A DNA stretch of 29,021 bases from Ophiosphaerella korrae (GCA_028456385.1 JALNQF010000455.1:1-29021), one strand, 5' to 3'; positions 9,128 through 22,178 are shown, counted from the stretch's first letter. Numbers and translations are program-made. Notes: generated by a model not told the origin, from the letters alone.

Positions 9128-11291
9128 CCTTACTCGTCCTATACTTTGTTAGCGTCTAAGCTTAAGTTAATTAGCTCTATCTTAATTTCTCTTGTTATAT
9201 TTATAATACTATCTCTCTCTCTAGGTAGGTTCTAGTTTATCTATTCTAGGGCTAGTATTATTAATCCTATTTCTTTATTAATATTAAGTTCCTTATCCTC
9301 CTTTATACCTACTAAGTCTACTCTTTATTATCTTTAATTAGCTAATTATATATTACGTTATAGTATTACTATATTTCTTTATTCTTATTATAAGTCTATA
9401 AATCTTCTTCTAGAGTATATTTCTTTAAAATATAGTAAGGCTTATAAGGCGTATATTTATACTAACGCTTATACGTCCTATAACCTTTCTAGTATATCTC
9501 TTACTAAGTATAAGTTAATAATACTTATTTGCGTATCTATACTTATTTATAATAGAGAGAGCTATTAACTATACTTAAGATAAACTATCTAAATAGATTA
9601 CTAAGACTAAAAAAGAACGTAATTAGATTCTAAGTATATAGGTAGAAAATTATACTTGTTTAGTTTATCTTTATAAGATAAAGGCCTTAAATAATAAAAA
9701 GTCTATTACGTAAGCTACTCTTATAGAGTCTAAGCTTAATTTTAAAGCTATAATTAAGGCTACTCCTACTATATTAGGTGCTTCTAACGTCTCTCTATCT
9801 AGCGATAGTAATATTAGTTCTCTTAGTTCGCTACTAGGTATTCTAGAGGGTTTTAACTTTAGAAGTCCTCTAGTTTCTTAGAGTAATTAAGGTTATCTTC
9901 TAGTTTCTATATTTCCTCCTATAGTTGTCTTTTCTTATCTATACCTATCTATTTTACTAGGTAGTAGTTTCTACTATTATAGAACTAGTATACTAAGATT
10001 TCTTTAACTTCTTATTCTTCTTATTCTCTATATATATCTACTTTATATACTAGTAGTTCTACGTTTTATAGTACTATCTTAAGTAGTACTACGTTTTATA
10101 GTACTATCTTAAGTAGTATAACGTAGAAGGTTAGGTATATTCTTATCTTATTTAGTAACTTTAATTTAAATATAACTAGCGTAACTTCTTTCTTAATTTT
10201 ATATAGTCTTATCTTAACGTAGTCTAATTTTAAACTTAGTTTTTTACTCTTAATGTTTTTTTATACTAACTATACTTTTTCTTTTTTTTTAAATTAGGGT
10301 CCCTCTTTATATTTCTTATTATAGTACTTTACTATTTAATTATATAGGAACTCTATATCTTATCTTAATTAGTTATATATATTTTTAAGTTTATTAGTAA
10401 AGTTTTCTCTTCTTAGAGACTAAGATATCTCTAGTCTTAGTATTCTATATACACTAGAGTTAAATCTATAATTTATAAAGAAAAGTAATACTTTTATTAC
10501 TATATTCTTTGCACTGTTATATACTAACTATACTATAGGTAGTAACTATACCTAATTATTCTAGTTATAGTTAAAGTAGAGTCTTAAGTACTATTCTACT
10601 ATCTAATTTATTTGTTCTAATTATCTATCTATCTATAGGTAGTATACTATTAATATTATATATTTAATTCCTAATTATACTATTATTATTTCTTATATCT
10701 TTAATATAAATCTTACGTCTCTATCTATAATAATCTTGTCTAGTAGTCTATATTAGCTAATTATAGTTCCTAGAACTTAGTATATAGTAACTTCTATTCT
10801 ACTTTTCTCTTTATATAACTTAAAGTACAAGTACTTTATAAGCTTATCTACTATTATTAGGATTCTATTATACTTAACTCTTAATATTAAATCTTTAGAC
10901 TTAGGTAGTTTTATAATAAAGTCTATTATAATAACTCTTTATAGTTATTCTAGTACTTCTACTAGTTATAGTATCCTATATAGTATATATCTACTATACT
11001 TATTCTTTTAGTATTCTATATAGTCTTGTAGTACTTCTATTACTAATTATCTTGTTTTTAAAATATAATAATTTTGTAGTAGTTTATCTAATATTTTTTT
11101 AATACCTTAGTAACTATATACTAGTAATTTATAGAATTATTGTATAAATTCTCTTTAGATCTTCTTTAGGATATATATTCTTTTATAGGCTTATACTAGT
11201 CTTTCTTAAATTTCTAGTTTCTTTATTTCTTTAGATACTTCTTACGTTATTCTCTAAATCTATTTATCTAGCTTACTACTTATTCTTTTAA
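9128..11291 (-). pseudogene. Outer element, integrase and chromodomain part of pol
   Basis: This is the 3' half of the outer pol, minus strand, heavily RIP-mutated. Around 10916-10930 it reads IIDFI, followed by IKLPK, the integrase core motif that copy A also shows near 23940. A 30-bp in-frame duplication at 10052-10111 falls in the segment after the integrase that normally reads HVSLLEP. The chromodomain equivalent should lie just beyond (about 9870-10050), by comparison with copy A. The untranslated tail runs to the LTR at 9127. It once joined 18056 onward before the inner insertion. It is non-functional: stops are dense throughout. Confidence 0.75.
10052..10111. repeat. 30-bp tandem duplication in the outer pol
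   Basis: Two adjacent 30-bp units (10052-10081 and 10082-10111) differ at one base, with a partial third start after them. Copy A has a single unit here. Thirty bases is ten codons, so the frame would be kept. Confidence 0.85.
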
Positions 11292-11296
11292 GTATT
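11292..11296. repeat. Target-site duplication of the inner element, left copy
   Basis: GTATT directly abuts the left LTR of the inner element and is repeated exactly at 18051-18055. Five bases is the usual duplication length for Ty3/gypsy integrase. Confidence 0.9.
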
Positions 11297-11739
11297 TGTT
11301 AAGTCCTTAGAACTAAGTAAAGGTAACGAGGGCAAGTAGGCTTCTATAAGATAGGCGAGGTTAATAAATAAGTTAGTTACTTAACTTAATTAATAGTTAG
11401 CTTTTATTAGAGTATTACAAGGTATATAAGTATTAATAGGTAGATAAAAATCTAATTAAAGTATTAGTTATAATACTCTATTAGGATAAGAGGTAAAGAA
11501 AAGATTAAATACAATAGTCTATAAAGGTCTATTAACGTTCCTATATACTTACTATTTAGCGTTTATTCCTAAGCGCTTACTCTAGAGCGTTTGCTCTAAA
11601 GCGCTTATTTTAGAGCGTTTACTTTAGAGTGTTTACTCTAAAGCGTTTACTACTAAATAGTTACGTATTCTACTACGCTATATTACTTAGCCTAATTGCG
11701 TACAATATAATAGCTTACTTACTACTTAGTATTGTAACA
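11297..11739 (-). repeat. Left (3') LTR of the inner element
   Basis: 443 bp, beginning TGTTAAGTCC and ending ATTGTAACA, so it keeps the canonical TG...CA ends. It aligns along its whole length with 17650-18050. The 42-bp excess equals exactly three extra units of its 14-bp repeat. Confidence 0.93.
11559..11656. repeat. 14-bp minisatellite in the left inner LTR, 7 units
   Basis: Seven adjacent 14-bp units of the type GCGYTTACTCTAGA (11559 to 11656). The matching array in the other LTR has four units. Confidence 0.93.
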
Positions 11740-11755
11740 CTATCCCTCTTTCTTA
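11740..11755 (-). promoter_or_regulatory. Polypurine tract of the inner element
   Basis: On the minus strand the bases just before the 3' LTR read AAGAAAGAGGGATAG. A purine run in this position primes plus-strand DNA synthesis in LTR retrotransposons. It confirms the element's orientation. Confidence 0.75.
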
Positions 11756-12469
11756 CGCTAGGTCTATTCTTAGGCCTAGGCCTCTATTAGCTAGGTCTAG
11801 CTTATAAGTAGTTTACCTTACCTTTTAGTTAAAAACTATCTTACTATAATGTTACCTCCTTTATAGTCTTGCAGACTTTATCTCTTATTAGAAATTCTTA
11901 CTATAAACTATATTTCTAAAACACTTTATCTATATTATTCTTTTTTAAGTATTCTTTATTTTATTATACTAGATTCTACTCTAAAGTATACTAAGTATAC
12001 TTATATAAAGCGTCTCTACGTTAGTATAACCTAAGAGTCTCTTAATTAAACTTGTAAAGAGTTTTATAAAAAGGTTAATAATAATAAAAAACTTCTTACT
12101 ATTATTATTACCTATTTACTATATAATAAGAAAATATTAAAATCTACTAAAGAGCGTGCTTGCTATAAGGCCTTATACTTAGCGTTAGAGTTAGAGTAAG
12201 AAGGTAATAAGGTCTTAGTATAAGTTCTTAACTATTCTACTACTACTATTAATATCGCCTCTTCTCCTACTATCTAGTCTACTATTAGCTTATTAGATAA
12301 GTTTATTATAACTAAGGGCGCTTTATAGGCTCTATATAGTTAGGTTTATTATAGAACTTTCTTCTACTAATATATCTATTATATCCTAGCTATAGCTTTG
12401 TATATCCTATATATCCTAGTATATTATACTTACTTCTTACTTTCTTAAGTATCTACTAATAATTCTATA

Positions 12470-12960
12470 GATTAGCTTTAGGTTCTTATATATTTTTACT
12501 TACTAGGTAGCCTTTCTATTTTACTAGCTACTCTTAGAGAAACTATATACTTTAGAAAGTATTACGTCCTATTTCTTAATATCTCTATAGGTCTTTAACT
12601 TTAAACTTATTGTCCTCTTCTTTCTAATATTAGAATTGTTGCTATACTAGTATTTTTAACTTAGCTAGTTCTAGTAAGCTTATATAGAACTTAGGGTGTA
12701 CCTTAGTATCTTTAGGTAGTTCTAGTGTTTTTGTTACTAGCCTATTATCTTCTTTAACTAAAAATAGTCTAACTTTAACGTAATCTAGTCCTTTACTAGG
12801 TCGCTTTATTTATAAATTCTTTGTATAAAGATACGCTTTATCTTTTTCTTTTAGCTAAGGTACTATTTTTTATTTTTAATTAATATATAAAATACTTTAT
12901 TTTTAAGCTTTTTCTAGTTTTTTCCTTATCTTATTATAGAGTTCTTGCATATCTTCTACT
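12470..12960 (-). pseudogene. Inner element: integrase C-terminus and chromodomain
   Basis: Minus-strand translation near 12900-12960 gives EDMQELYNKIRKKLEKA, the helical end of gypsy integrases. Next, near 12650-12850, it reads through VGPF-like and LELPKDTKVHPKFYISLLE, the conserved segment before a chromodomain. At about 12470-12560, VK-KGY...N-EPKANL matches the chromodomain core (VKWKGY...TWEP), with both Trp codons now TAG or TAA. Chromodomains direct integration to methylated-histone chromatin, which suits insertion into another repeat. Confidence 0.75.
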
Positions 12961-13379
12961 CTAACTAATACTACCTCTATCTTAGGTTCTAGTAGTATTC
13001 TCTTAAACAAATTAGAGTATATCTTATAGTTTACAAAATATAGTATTTTACCTATTACTTCTAAGTACTTGTTGTTATAAGCTAACTATACTATAAGTAA
13101 TAGTAATACCTAATTATTCTACTTTTAGTTACTATAAATCCTTAGGTATATCTTTAATATCCTATTAGTCTATTCTATTTATCTATCTATCTACAGATAA
13201 TAGGCTATTAATAGCTTTCTTTTTGTTCTTATTACTACAAGTAGTGTTGTCTAGTAATTAGACGTAAAAAGCTTATCTCTATCGCTAATAATACTCTTTA
13301 GTATCTTGTCTCTTTATATTAGTACGTCTAGTAGTACGTATCCTAGCTAATCTACTATATAGTTACTTTAGAATTTCTC

Positions 13380-13500
13380 TATCTTAGCGTATTTTGTAAA
13401 TTAGTCTACGATTACTATTATTATATTATATCCTATTCTTATTACTAGGTCCTTTAACGTTAGTAGTCCTATAATAAAGTCTATTACAATATCTATCTAT
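13380..13500 (-). pseudogene. Inner element: integrase core relic
   Basis: Reading the minus strand near 13470-13490 gives IVIDFIIGL, the conserved D-F-I-x-x-L-P core of Ty3/gypsy integrase around its second catalytic Asp. Neighbouring codons include stops. Confidence 0.65.
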
Positions 13501-14639
13501 AGTTCTTCTAGTATCTTAATTACTTATATTTCTCTATAAAGTATATATATCTTGTACTTATTTTTCTAGTAATTTGCGTATTTCTTAATAAACTACGTTA
13601 CTTTCTCCTTTATCTTACTAAATCTATAGTTCCTCTAGATTAATTCTATAGTTTATGCGATCCCTAGGTACCTATATACTAGGTTGTTATAGTATTATTA
13701 TATAATTACTTTCTATAATTTTTCTAGAACCTTAATTGTAATCTTAACTAGGTTATTAATTTCTTACTCTTCTACTAGTCGTGTATTTAGTACTAGGTAT
13801 CCTTATCTATTATCTTAGAGTATAGCTTCTTCTACTACTTGTCTCTTTCCTACAATATTATATCTTTAGCTAAGTGCGTCTACTTAGCTATTTTCCTTAC
13901 TTAGTATATACTAAATCTTAAATTTATACTATCCTAGTAGTTCTAACTATTATATCTATCTATCCTTTAACTTCTTACTTGTTATAAAGTATATTAGGTT
14001 CTTATAATCTATCTTAATAATTACTTCTATTACGCTTTTAGTATATACTCTCTAATATTTAAGTATATTAACTATTATAAGTAGCTCCTTATTATATATA
14101 TTATATCTTTCCTCTTACTCTATAAACTTCCCTAAATAGTATATAATTAGATACTATTTCTCTTTATACTCTTGTAGCGCTATTACTCTATAAGCTAGAT
14201 TAGATATATCTATCTTAATAACTAAAGTCTTGTTACTATAAAATTACTTTAAAACTAGTAGTATAATATAGGCTTACTTAAGTTCCTTGTAAGCTTATTT
14301 CTACTCTACTCCTTATTCCTATATTATATCTTTTCTTATAAGCTTTATAAGTAGTAGTACTTTTTTTAAAAATCTCTCTATAAAGTATTAGTTAAAGTTA
14401 ATAAATCCTAAGAATAATTATACGTCTTTAACTATCTTAGGTTCTTTCTATTCTTCTACTACTTTAATCTTTTCTTAGCTTATCTTAACTTTATTAATAC
14501 TTATTATATATCTTAGAAACTCTACTTCTATCTTATACTATTTGCACTTCTCTAGCTTTAGTTATAGGTTATATTAGTCTAAGTACTATAGTATAGTTAT
14601 TACTTACTCTATATACTTGTCTTCTTCTTTAGAATATAT

Positions 14640-14990
14640 TAGTATATTGTCTAAGTATTCTTATAATATATTATTAATTAGTCTTTAGAACATTACTAGT
14701 ATATTTGTTAGTCTAAAGAGTATTACTATATACTTATAATATCTATAGCGTATTTAGAATACTATCTTCTACTCTTTACTTACCTTAATTTATATTAGGT
14801 AGTATCTATCCTTTAGGTCTAGCTTTATAAAAATCTTTACTCTACTTAGCTTATCTTAGAGTTTATCTATATTTAGTAGTAGGTATTAATCTTTTACTAT
14901 AATATTGTTTAGTTTTTAGTAGTCTATGTATATCCTTAGTAGTCTCTTCTTTTTTAGTATAAAGAGAATTAGGAATCTTACTAATAATAA
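14640..14990 (-). pseudogene. Inner element: reverse transcriptase relic
   Basis: The minus strand gives KIFIKLDLKDRYYLI, then YKYIVILFRLTN, then EYLDNILIYSK at 14628-14660, the recognisable RT palm. The catalytic YLDD box is YLDN (D to N, from GAC/T to AAT). Several residues usually found between the FQ...N and EYLDD blocks are missing, so a small deletion is likely. Confidence 0.8.
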
Positions 14991-16813
14991 GGATTCTTGT
15001 ATATATCCTTTCTTTAGGTCTTAGTTTAGTCTTTCTTAGAGTATTACTAATTTACTCTCTATTAATTAGTAAATAGGCCTAAAAGGTAGCTCTTTTCCTT
15101 CCTATAACTTAATCGTGTAGTCCTAGAGTTAGTACTTAGGTAATACTAGTATATCTATCTCTTTTATAAACAAGTAGCTAAACTTCTTATATTATTCTAG
15201 GATCTTAGAAGTTACGCGTTACTCCTCTACTCCTACTTCTTAGCCTAGCGCCCTACTAGTACTTGTAGAAGTACTTATTTTCTCTTAATAAGTTACTATT
15301 AAAGCTACTATCTTGTATAGTACCTTCTTATCTACTATTAAACACTACTAATATATAGACTTAGATCTATATACATTTACGTAGTTGTTAAATAAAAGGT
15401 TCTAGTTTTTCTAATTAACTCTAGGATTAAACTCTTATAGCTATAGAAGTCCTAGTATAATATCTTTGTTAGCTAAAACTAATACGTCTAGAGTAATCCT
15501 TATACTATATCCTTAAATAATAATCTCTATAGTTACTTTATTGCTAACTATTAAGTTTCTTAGTATTAGTTATCTATTCGTAATATAGATTAGATATAGT
15601 GTCTTCTTTACTTATAGTTAAAGTCTTACTTGTTCTACTACTTTAAGTGTAATTAGGTTTATAAATAACTCTAAATCTACTAATACTTTTATTTCTTCTC
15701 TCTTTATCTTTACTAGGAGTTTAATAAGTCTTTTAGTGTTAATAGCGTTATAGCTTCTAGATATATATCTAGCGTTAGCTATTTACCTAAAAAAGACTTA
15801 ATCTTATAATCTTTACTTATCTTTTACTAAAATCCTTATAGTATCTTAATCTCTTTATACTATTTATACTTTTCTAGCGTATAGGTTTACTAGAATAAGT
15901 TAATATATTAGTTATTTACAAGTATCTTACTTATATTTGTATCTTCTTTAGTTATACCTAGAAAGTACTTAGCTTCCTACTTATCTTATAGGTGTTATTT
16001 ATATTTATTATTTATATACTCTTCTTAGTTCTATTTATATCTAGATCTCTTATAAGAGAAATATCTAGATCTTATCTTTTTAGAATAGTAGGTAAAGTAG
16101 TTATTATAGTAATATCCTATCTATAATAGTAGTAGATAGTTTAGGTTATATAAGTATAGCTAGTATTATAGTTCTTGTATTAACACTAGATCTATAATAA
16201 TTAGCGCCTAATTATTGTTAGTATATAATAATTTATATTACTAGGTCTACTTTACTTTATATATCTAGTATTCTTTATCTTACTATTCTTTTACTAAGCA
16301 GTAGCTATTTACTAGTCTCTAGATTTCTTTTATAAATCTATCTTGTACTTTAGTATCTTTTTACTTTAGCTTTAGTATTCTAGGTACTATTTTATATTTA
16401 GAGGTCTTAGGCTCTTAGTTTTTTTTTTTATTCTCGTCCTAGGCTATATATACTTACTTTCCTAGATATAGTATTATCTTACGTCTATACCCTACCCTTT
16501 TCTAGTATAGCTAGAGGTATTCTAAGGTGTCTATTTTAGTATACTTCTACTTTAGCTAGTACCTCCTTATATAGCTTTATACTCTTAGTAGTATATTTAT
16601 AGCTTCTACTTTATTATTTATTATAAAGTTACTTAGCTTTATAGTAATCTTATAGTAGTTATATCTCTTACCTATATCCTACTACTAGAGGTTTATAGTC
16701 TTGTAATCTCTCTTTTCTTAGCTTCTTCTAGGGATTACTTCTTATTCTTCCTCTCTATTATTATCTTACCTCTTAAGTATATTAATTTGTTATATAATCT
16801 TATTTTTTACTTA

Positions 16814-16855
16814 GTAGTTCTTTGCTAAGTGCCTTATTTTACTATACTTATAGTA
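16814..16855 (-). pseudogene. Inner element: gag CCHC zinc knuckle relic
   Basis: Fourteen codons read YYKYSKIRHLAKNY (first residue at 16855). The spacing is exactly C-x2-C-x4-H-x4-C, with all three Cys now Tyr (TGC/TGT to TAC/TAT) and the His kept. It marks the nucleocapsid end of gag. Confidence 0.85.
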
Positions 16856-17649
16856 TTTTTAGCTTTCTACTCCCTTAGAGTTCTTATAGTAATAGTATTC
16901 TTCTTTTCTTAGGTTTATATTATTAACGTATATCTTGTCTAGCCTAAAGTATCTATAGCTACTCTAAACTTAATTATTCTTATATTAGTACTTATACTTA
17001 GGTTTATACTTCTTATTATCTATATATAGTACTCTACTATTCTTAGCTTTTACTATATATTTATATATATAGTTGTTAACTTAAATTACTTCTTCTATTA
17101 GGTTTTCTAACATCTTAATTATAGCTCTACTACGTATTAGCTTACTTTAAACGTTACTTTTAAGTTTCTATTAAAATATCTTTATTAATAACTTATTATT
17201 CTATTCTATTTATATCGCGTAGCTTTAGAATTTGTTAGTATAGTTTACTACTACCTTATATTATTATAGCTACTATATTATATACTCTACTACTACTATC
17301 TTGTTTACTAGTAGAAAGGCTTATTATACTTTATCTTTAAACTTAATCTATTTTTTAAATATCTTATTGTAGTTGTTATTATTATTATTAAAGTATTTCT
17401 TAAGGTATAGCGTAACTTATTTCTCTACCTTACCTCTTATATAGGATAATACAAGTATAGCTCTATCTTTATCCTAAACTTAGTCTACTTTAAAGAAAAG
17501 ATTAAGTTATAAGATCTATAGCTTAAGCTTATTTTATTCTCTATAGTAGAGGTCTAGCTTAGCGACCTTAGAAGTAGTAGTATAGGTTACTCCTATACGC
17601 TAGTTGTCTATATTTATTAACGTATTACTAATCTTAAAGGTATTTAATA

Positions 17650-18050
17650 TATTAAGTCCTTAGAACTAGGTAAAGGTAATAAGGGTAAGTAGGCTTCTAT
17701 AAGATAGGCGAGGTTAATAAATAAGTTAGTTACTTAACTTAATTAATAGTTAGCTCTTATTAGAGTATTACGAGGTATATAAGTATTAATAGGTAGATAA
17801 GAATCTAATTAAAGTATTAGTTGTAATACTCTATTAAAATAAGAAGTAAAGAAGAAATTAAATACAATAGTCTATAAAGGTCTATTAACGTTCCTATATA
17901 CTTACTATCTAGCGTTTATTCCTAAGCGCTTACTCTAGAGCGTTCGCTCTAGAGCGTTTACTACTAAATAGTTACGTGTTTTACTACGCTATATTGCCTA
18001 GCCTAATTGCGTGCAATACAATAGCTTACCTACTACTTAGTATCGTAATA
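17650..18050 (-). repeat. Right (5') LTR of the inner element
   Basis: 401 bp, homologous to 11297-11739. Its ends read TATTAAGTCC and ATCGTAATA, so TG and CA have become TA and TA by RIP-type changes. The following minus-strand bases TTAAATACC could be a decayed tRNA primer site (from a TGG start), but this is not secure. Confidence 0.93.
17912..17967. repeat. 14-bp minisatellite in the right inner LTR, 4 units
   Basis: Four units (17912-17925, 17926-17939, 17940-17953, 17954-17967) equivalent to the seven-unit array in the partner LTR. Confidence 0.93.
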
Positions 18051-18055
18051 GTATT
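18051..18055. repeat. Target-site duplication of the inner element, right copy
   Basis: GTATT directly after the right LTR, identical to 11292-11296. Confidence 0.9.
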
Positions 18056-19960
18056 ATAGCTATTTTAAGTATATTTAAGACTAAATATCTTTCTTTGTTT
18101 TTAATTAGAACTATACTAGTAGCGCTTACTTTTTCTTATAAGTCTAATCTTTTACTAAGAGTATCTATAAATTAGTTGTCTTTCCCTTTTATATATATAA
18201 TTTCTATATTAAATATTAATAGGAATTCTTACTATCTTATATATTATTATAATAGTTCTTTATTTAATATAAGTCCTATAAGATTCCTATAGTCTATATA
18301 GACCTTTGTTTAATATTTTACTTTTTATAAGTATACTCTCTATTATTTAAATACTTTATAGATTACTAGTATTTCTTTATTATAGATTAAGTAGTTAAGT
18401 TCTACTATTTTTATCTTCTTAGAGAAGTATTTAACTAAGTATTCTTTTTTAGTCTTTAGGTCTTCTTATATTAGTACTATTCTATAAACTAAGTTAGATA
18501 CGTCTATTTTTACTACTACTAGTAGGTCTAGGTTATATATTCTAATAACTAGGTTTTCTATAAACTTCTTTTTAATCTTATTAAATACTTTATTATATTC
18601 TTTTATCTATTTAAATAGTGTATCTTTTTTTATAAGCTTTATTATTAGTTCTATATCTTTAGACTATTTTACTATTAACTTTCTATAAAAGTTAGCTAGG
18701 CTATAAAATTATTATACTTCTTTTAGGTTCTTAGGTGTTAGCTATTTGTTAATTAATCTAATCTTTTCTAAGTTAATCTTAATTTTTCCTAGTTTAATAA
18801 TAAATCCTAGGAAGTCTATTTTTTTTATATAGAACTTGTATTTTCTTATCTTAAGAAATAATTTACTTTCTACTAGTTTCTCTAGTACTTTATATACGTA
18901 TTGTATATATTCTTCTTCTATTTCTAAGAATATAAGGATATTGTCTAGGTATATAAATATAAATACGTCTAAGTACTCTCTTAGTACTATATTTATTCTC
19001 TCTTAGAAGGCTACTAGTACGTTTATTAAACTAAATAGTATAACTAAGTATTTATATAGTTTATATTATATTCTAAATACTATTTTCTACTTATTACTTT
19101 CTTTAATCCTAATCTAGTAGTAGGCGTTTTAGATATCTAGTTTTATAAAGATTCTTACTTTTTATAGTCTATCTTATATTACGTCTATTTATAGTAAAGG
19201 GTATTAGTTTTTATTTATAATTACGTTAGTCTTCTTAAAGTTTATATAGGGTCTTTTATTACTTATTTCTTTTTTATTTATAAATATAAGTCTATATACT
19301 ACTAAGGACTTAGATTCTTATATCTATCTTTTCTTTAGTACGTTTTTAATAAACGTTTATTTAATTTTAGATTCTTTTTCTATTTTTCTATAAACTAGGC
19401 TCTACCCTATATCTTTATCTTCTTTTAGGTCTATTACTAAGTCCTATAGCTAATATTCTAGAGAGTAATCTTTAGGCTCTATAAGCTACTTTTCCTATTT
19501 CTTATATTCTTTAAGGAATTCTTCTTTATATATATTAATGTTAGCTTTTAGTCTTCCTATTCTATAGTAGTTAATTTTTCCTATTCTCTAATTAATATAT
19601 AAGTTAGTTATCTATAACTATAGTATTTCTAGTATTATATTTTATTTATTATTAATTATTGTTATATCTATAACTATATTCTTAATTGTTATTCCTTCTA
19701 GTTCTAGTATAGAGGGAACTATTTTAAACCTAATAGGTTCTTAGAATAGTTTTCCATTAATTATACTTAGTTATTAAGGGTATTTCTTTATTATATACTA
19801 TATTCCTTATATTTCTATAAACTTCCTTAATATAAAGTTTCTTGTAGCTCTACTATTAATTATTAATTATACTCTCTTTCTTTAATATATACCTATCTTT
19901 ATAATATATAGGCCTCTTATACCTTTTAGCCTTTCTTACTTAGGTATTTTTATAAATTAT
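18056..19960 (-). pseudogene. Outer element: protease, RT and RNase H part of pol
   Basis: Minus-strand reading resumes the outer pol interrupted at 11292. The RT palm is clear: at 18940-18990 it reads EYLDVFIFIYLDNIL, with the catalytic box YLDN at 18940-18951. RNase H and the linker to integrase follow to 18056 (18080-18140 reversed matches copy A near 23480-23540). Protease should lie at about 19500-19960 by gene order. Stops are dense throughout. Confidence 0.8.
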
Positions 19961-20899
19961 CTATCTTTCTAGAGCTATAGCTTTACTTTAAGTTTATATT
20001 CCTTATATTTTAGATATTTATTATATTTGTATTTATACTATAGTCCTCCTAGGACGTATTTTTTAGATAGTTTTAGTCTAGGCCTTATTACTACGTAACC
20101 TTTTTTAGGTATAATTTCCTATCCTTAGATATCCTCTACTAGAATTACTCTTTTATAGTTATAGCCTTTTTTTCTTATAGGCTATACTTTATTATTTACT
20201 TTAGAGTTTCTATATATTATATAATTCTATTCTAGGTATAATATCTATAATACTTTAAAGTATACTAGATATTTTAGATCTATTATTTTGTTATCCCCTT
20301 CTTAGTATTAATCTTTTCTAGGTATATCTATTATTAGAATATAGTATACTATTAGTATTTTTAGTATATAGGCTTTATTAATTTATTACATCTTCTTAAT
20401 AAAGTACTACTATTCTTTTTATATAGGTATACTTCTTACTATAACTATATATTACTTTATTTATTCTTAAAATAGTATAAACTTTATTTCTTTAGAATTA
20501 CGTTCTTTTTAGTCTTTATACGCTTCCTCTATACTTATAACTAGTAAGTATTTCTAAATAAACTTCTATTCTTTATTTTATTCCTTTATATCTATTATTA
20601 TATAGCTATTATAACTATATATATCTAGCTAGGTATACTCTATACTTCTTATACTAATCTATCTTTTACTTTCTTATAGTCTTTTAGAAGAAGCTATAGT
20701 AGTCTCTTTATCTAGTACTAGTCCTTTAGCCTAGATTAATAGGGTCTAGTGCTCTTCCTCTTCTAAGTCTTCTATTAGTAAGTCTATTATATATACTATT
20801 TCTTCTAGCTATACTTTTATTCTTTCTTTTATTACTACTACTTTATTTCTTTATTATAAGAAGTATCTTACTCTCTACTTACTAGAAAAGTATATATAG

Positions 20900-22178
20900 T
20901 AGTTGTCTTTATAATAAAAAGTTTAATAGAGTATTACGTATTATATTTCTTTACTTCTAGCTACTTTTTCCTAAGGTTTAGCCTATACTTATAGTATTTC
21001 TTTCTTCTTTTTAGTTGTTTTTAACTAAGTTTCCTTATCTTTCTTATAGTCTTTACTACTATAGTCCTTTATAAAGTATCCTAGTTTTCTATATTTATAA
21101 TATACTATATCCTTTTTCTTTTATAATTAGTAGTCTTTTACGTAGTAGCCTTTCTTCCTATAGTTAAAATACGTAAAGTCTTTATTCTTCCTTTTCTTTC
21201 TATCTTTGTTTGCGTTAAAGATTATAAAGTCTCTAGTATCCTAGTTTCTAGTTTAGTTACTATATTTATTCTTTTTCTATTCTTAAAAGTTATTATTAAT
21301 TTAGATTACCTATTACTTTAGAGCTTCTAGTGTCCTAGGTTTCTTTATATATATTATTTTGTATTAAATTTTTATAGTAAGTCTTTATTTAAATTGTAAT
21401 ATAAGGGCTAATTTATTCTATTCTATATTCTAGCTTAGTTATTTAAATTATAATATATATTCTAGAACACTCTTACTTTATATAAGTCTCTTAAGTCTCT
21501 CTTTAGCTTGTTAGGTAATATCTATATCTCTAAATACTACTCTTATTTATTTAGTAAAGTATTTATAACCTCTAAAAATAGCTCTAGTTTTATCCTTTTA
21601 GGTTATTAGTAAGTACGTTGTATAGTCTATCTAGTAAGGCTTATACTATCTTATTACGTCTTCTTTAAAGTATAGTCTAATATATATTACCTTTTTTTCT
21701 TCTATATTAAAGTATAGTACTTATATATCTATCTAGAGTTATACTAATACTATAAAAGGCTTTAGTTTTTCCTTTATTTTATTAAACTTTTTAAGAATAG
21801 GTATCTTTAGTAGTTTCTTTGTTACACTTATTTCTAATTATTAGGTAATTAGTTCTATCTAATTCTATCCTTTAATAATAGCTTTAATTTATACTTTATT
21901 TTACTTTAAGTAGTCTTATAGTTCTTTATTCTATATTTCTAAGGCCTTTATTACTATTTTTATATCTTCTTTATTATTAATTAGTTTATTTATATAATCT
22001 TTAATTATCTCTTATATAGTACTATCTAACTTATAACTACTTCTAAGGGCTTTACTTATTAAACTTTCTACTATTATATTAGCTAGACTATACGCTACTT
22101 ACACTTTACTTCTTATAATAACTAAATTAGTAAGGTGTAATAAGCTTACTAGGGTTAACTTCTTAGTAGCCTAAAAGG
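20900..22178 (-). pseudogene. Outer element: gag with two zinc-knuckle relics
   Basis: Two CCHC knuckles are readable on the minus strand: 21130-21171 gives YFNYRKKGYYVKDY and 21061-21102 gives YYKYRKLGYFIKDY. Both keep the C-x2-C-x4-H-x4-C spacing, with every Cys and His turned to Tyr, as expected from TGY to TAY and CAY to TAY. The capsid part lies between about 21200 and 22100, with the leader up to the LTR at 22179. Confidence 0.8.

Larger units (their letters stand above)
11297..18050 (-). mobile_element. Inner complete Ty3/gypsy chromovirus, minus strand
   Basis: A 6754-bp element with direct LTRs at 11297-11739 and 17650-18050 and a perfect GTATT target duplication. Minus-strand order: 5' LTR, gag with a CCHC knuckle at 16814-16855, protease, RT (about 14640-14990), RNase H, integrase (core near 13470), integrase C-terminus (about 12650-12960), chromodomain (about 12470-12620), purine tract, 3' LTR. 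It sits inside the outer element's pol, so it is the younger of the two. All coding regions carry RIP stops. It belongs to a different family from the outer element: the LTRs do not match. Confidence 0.9.
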
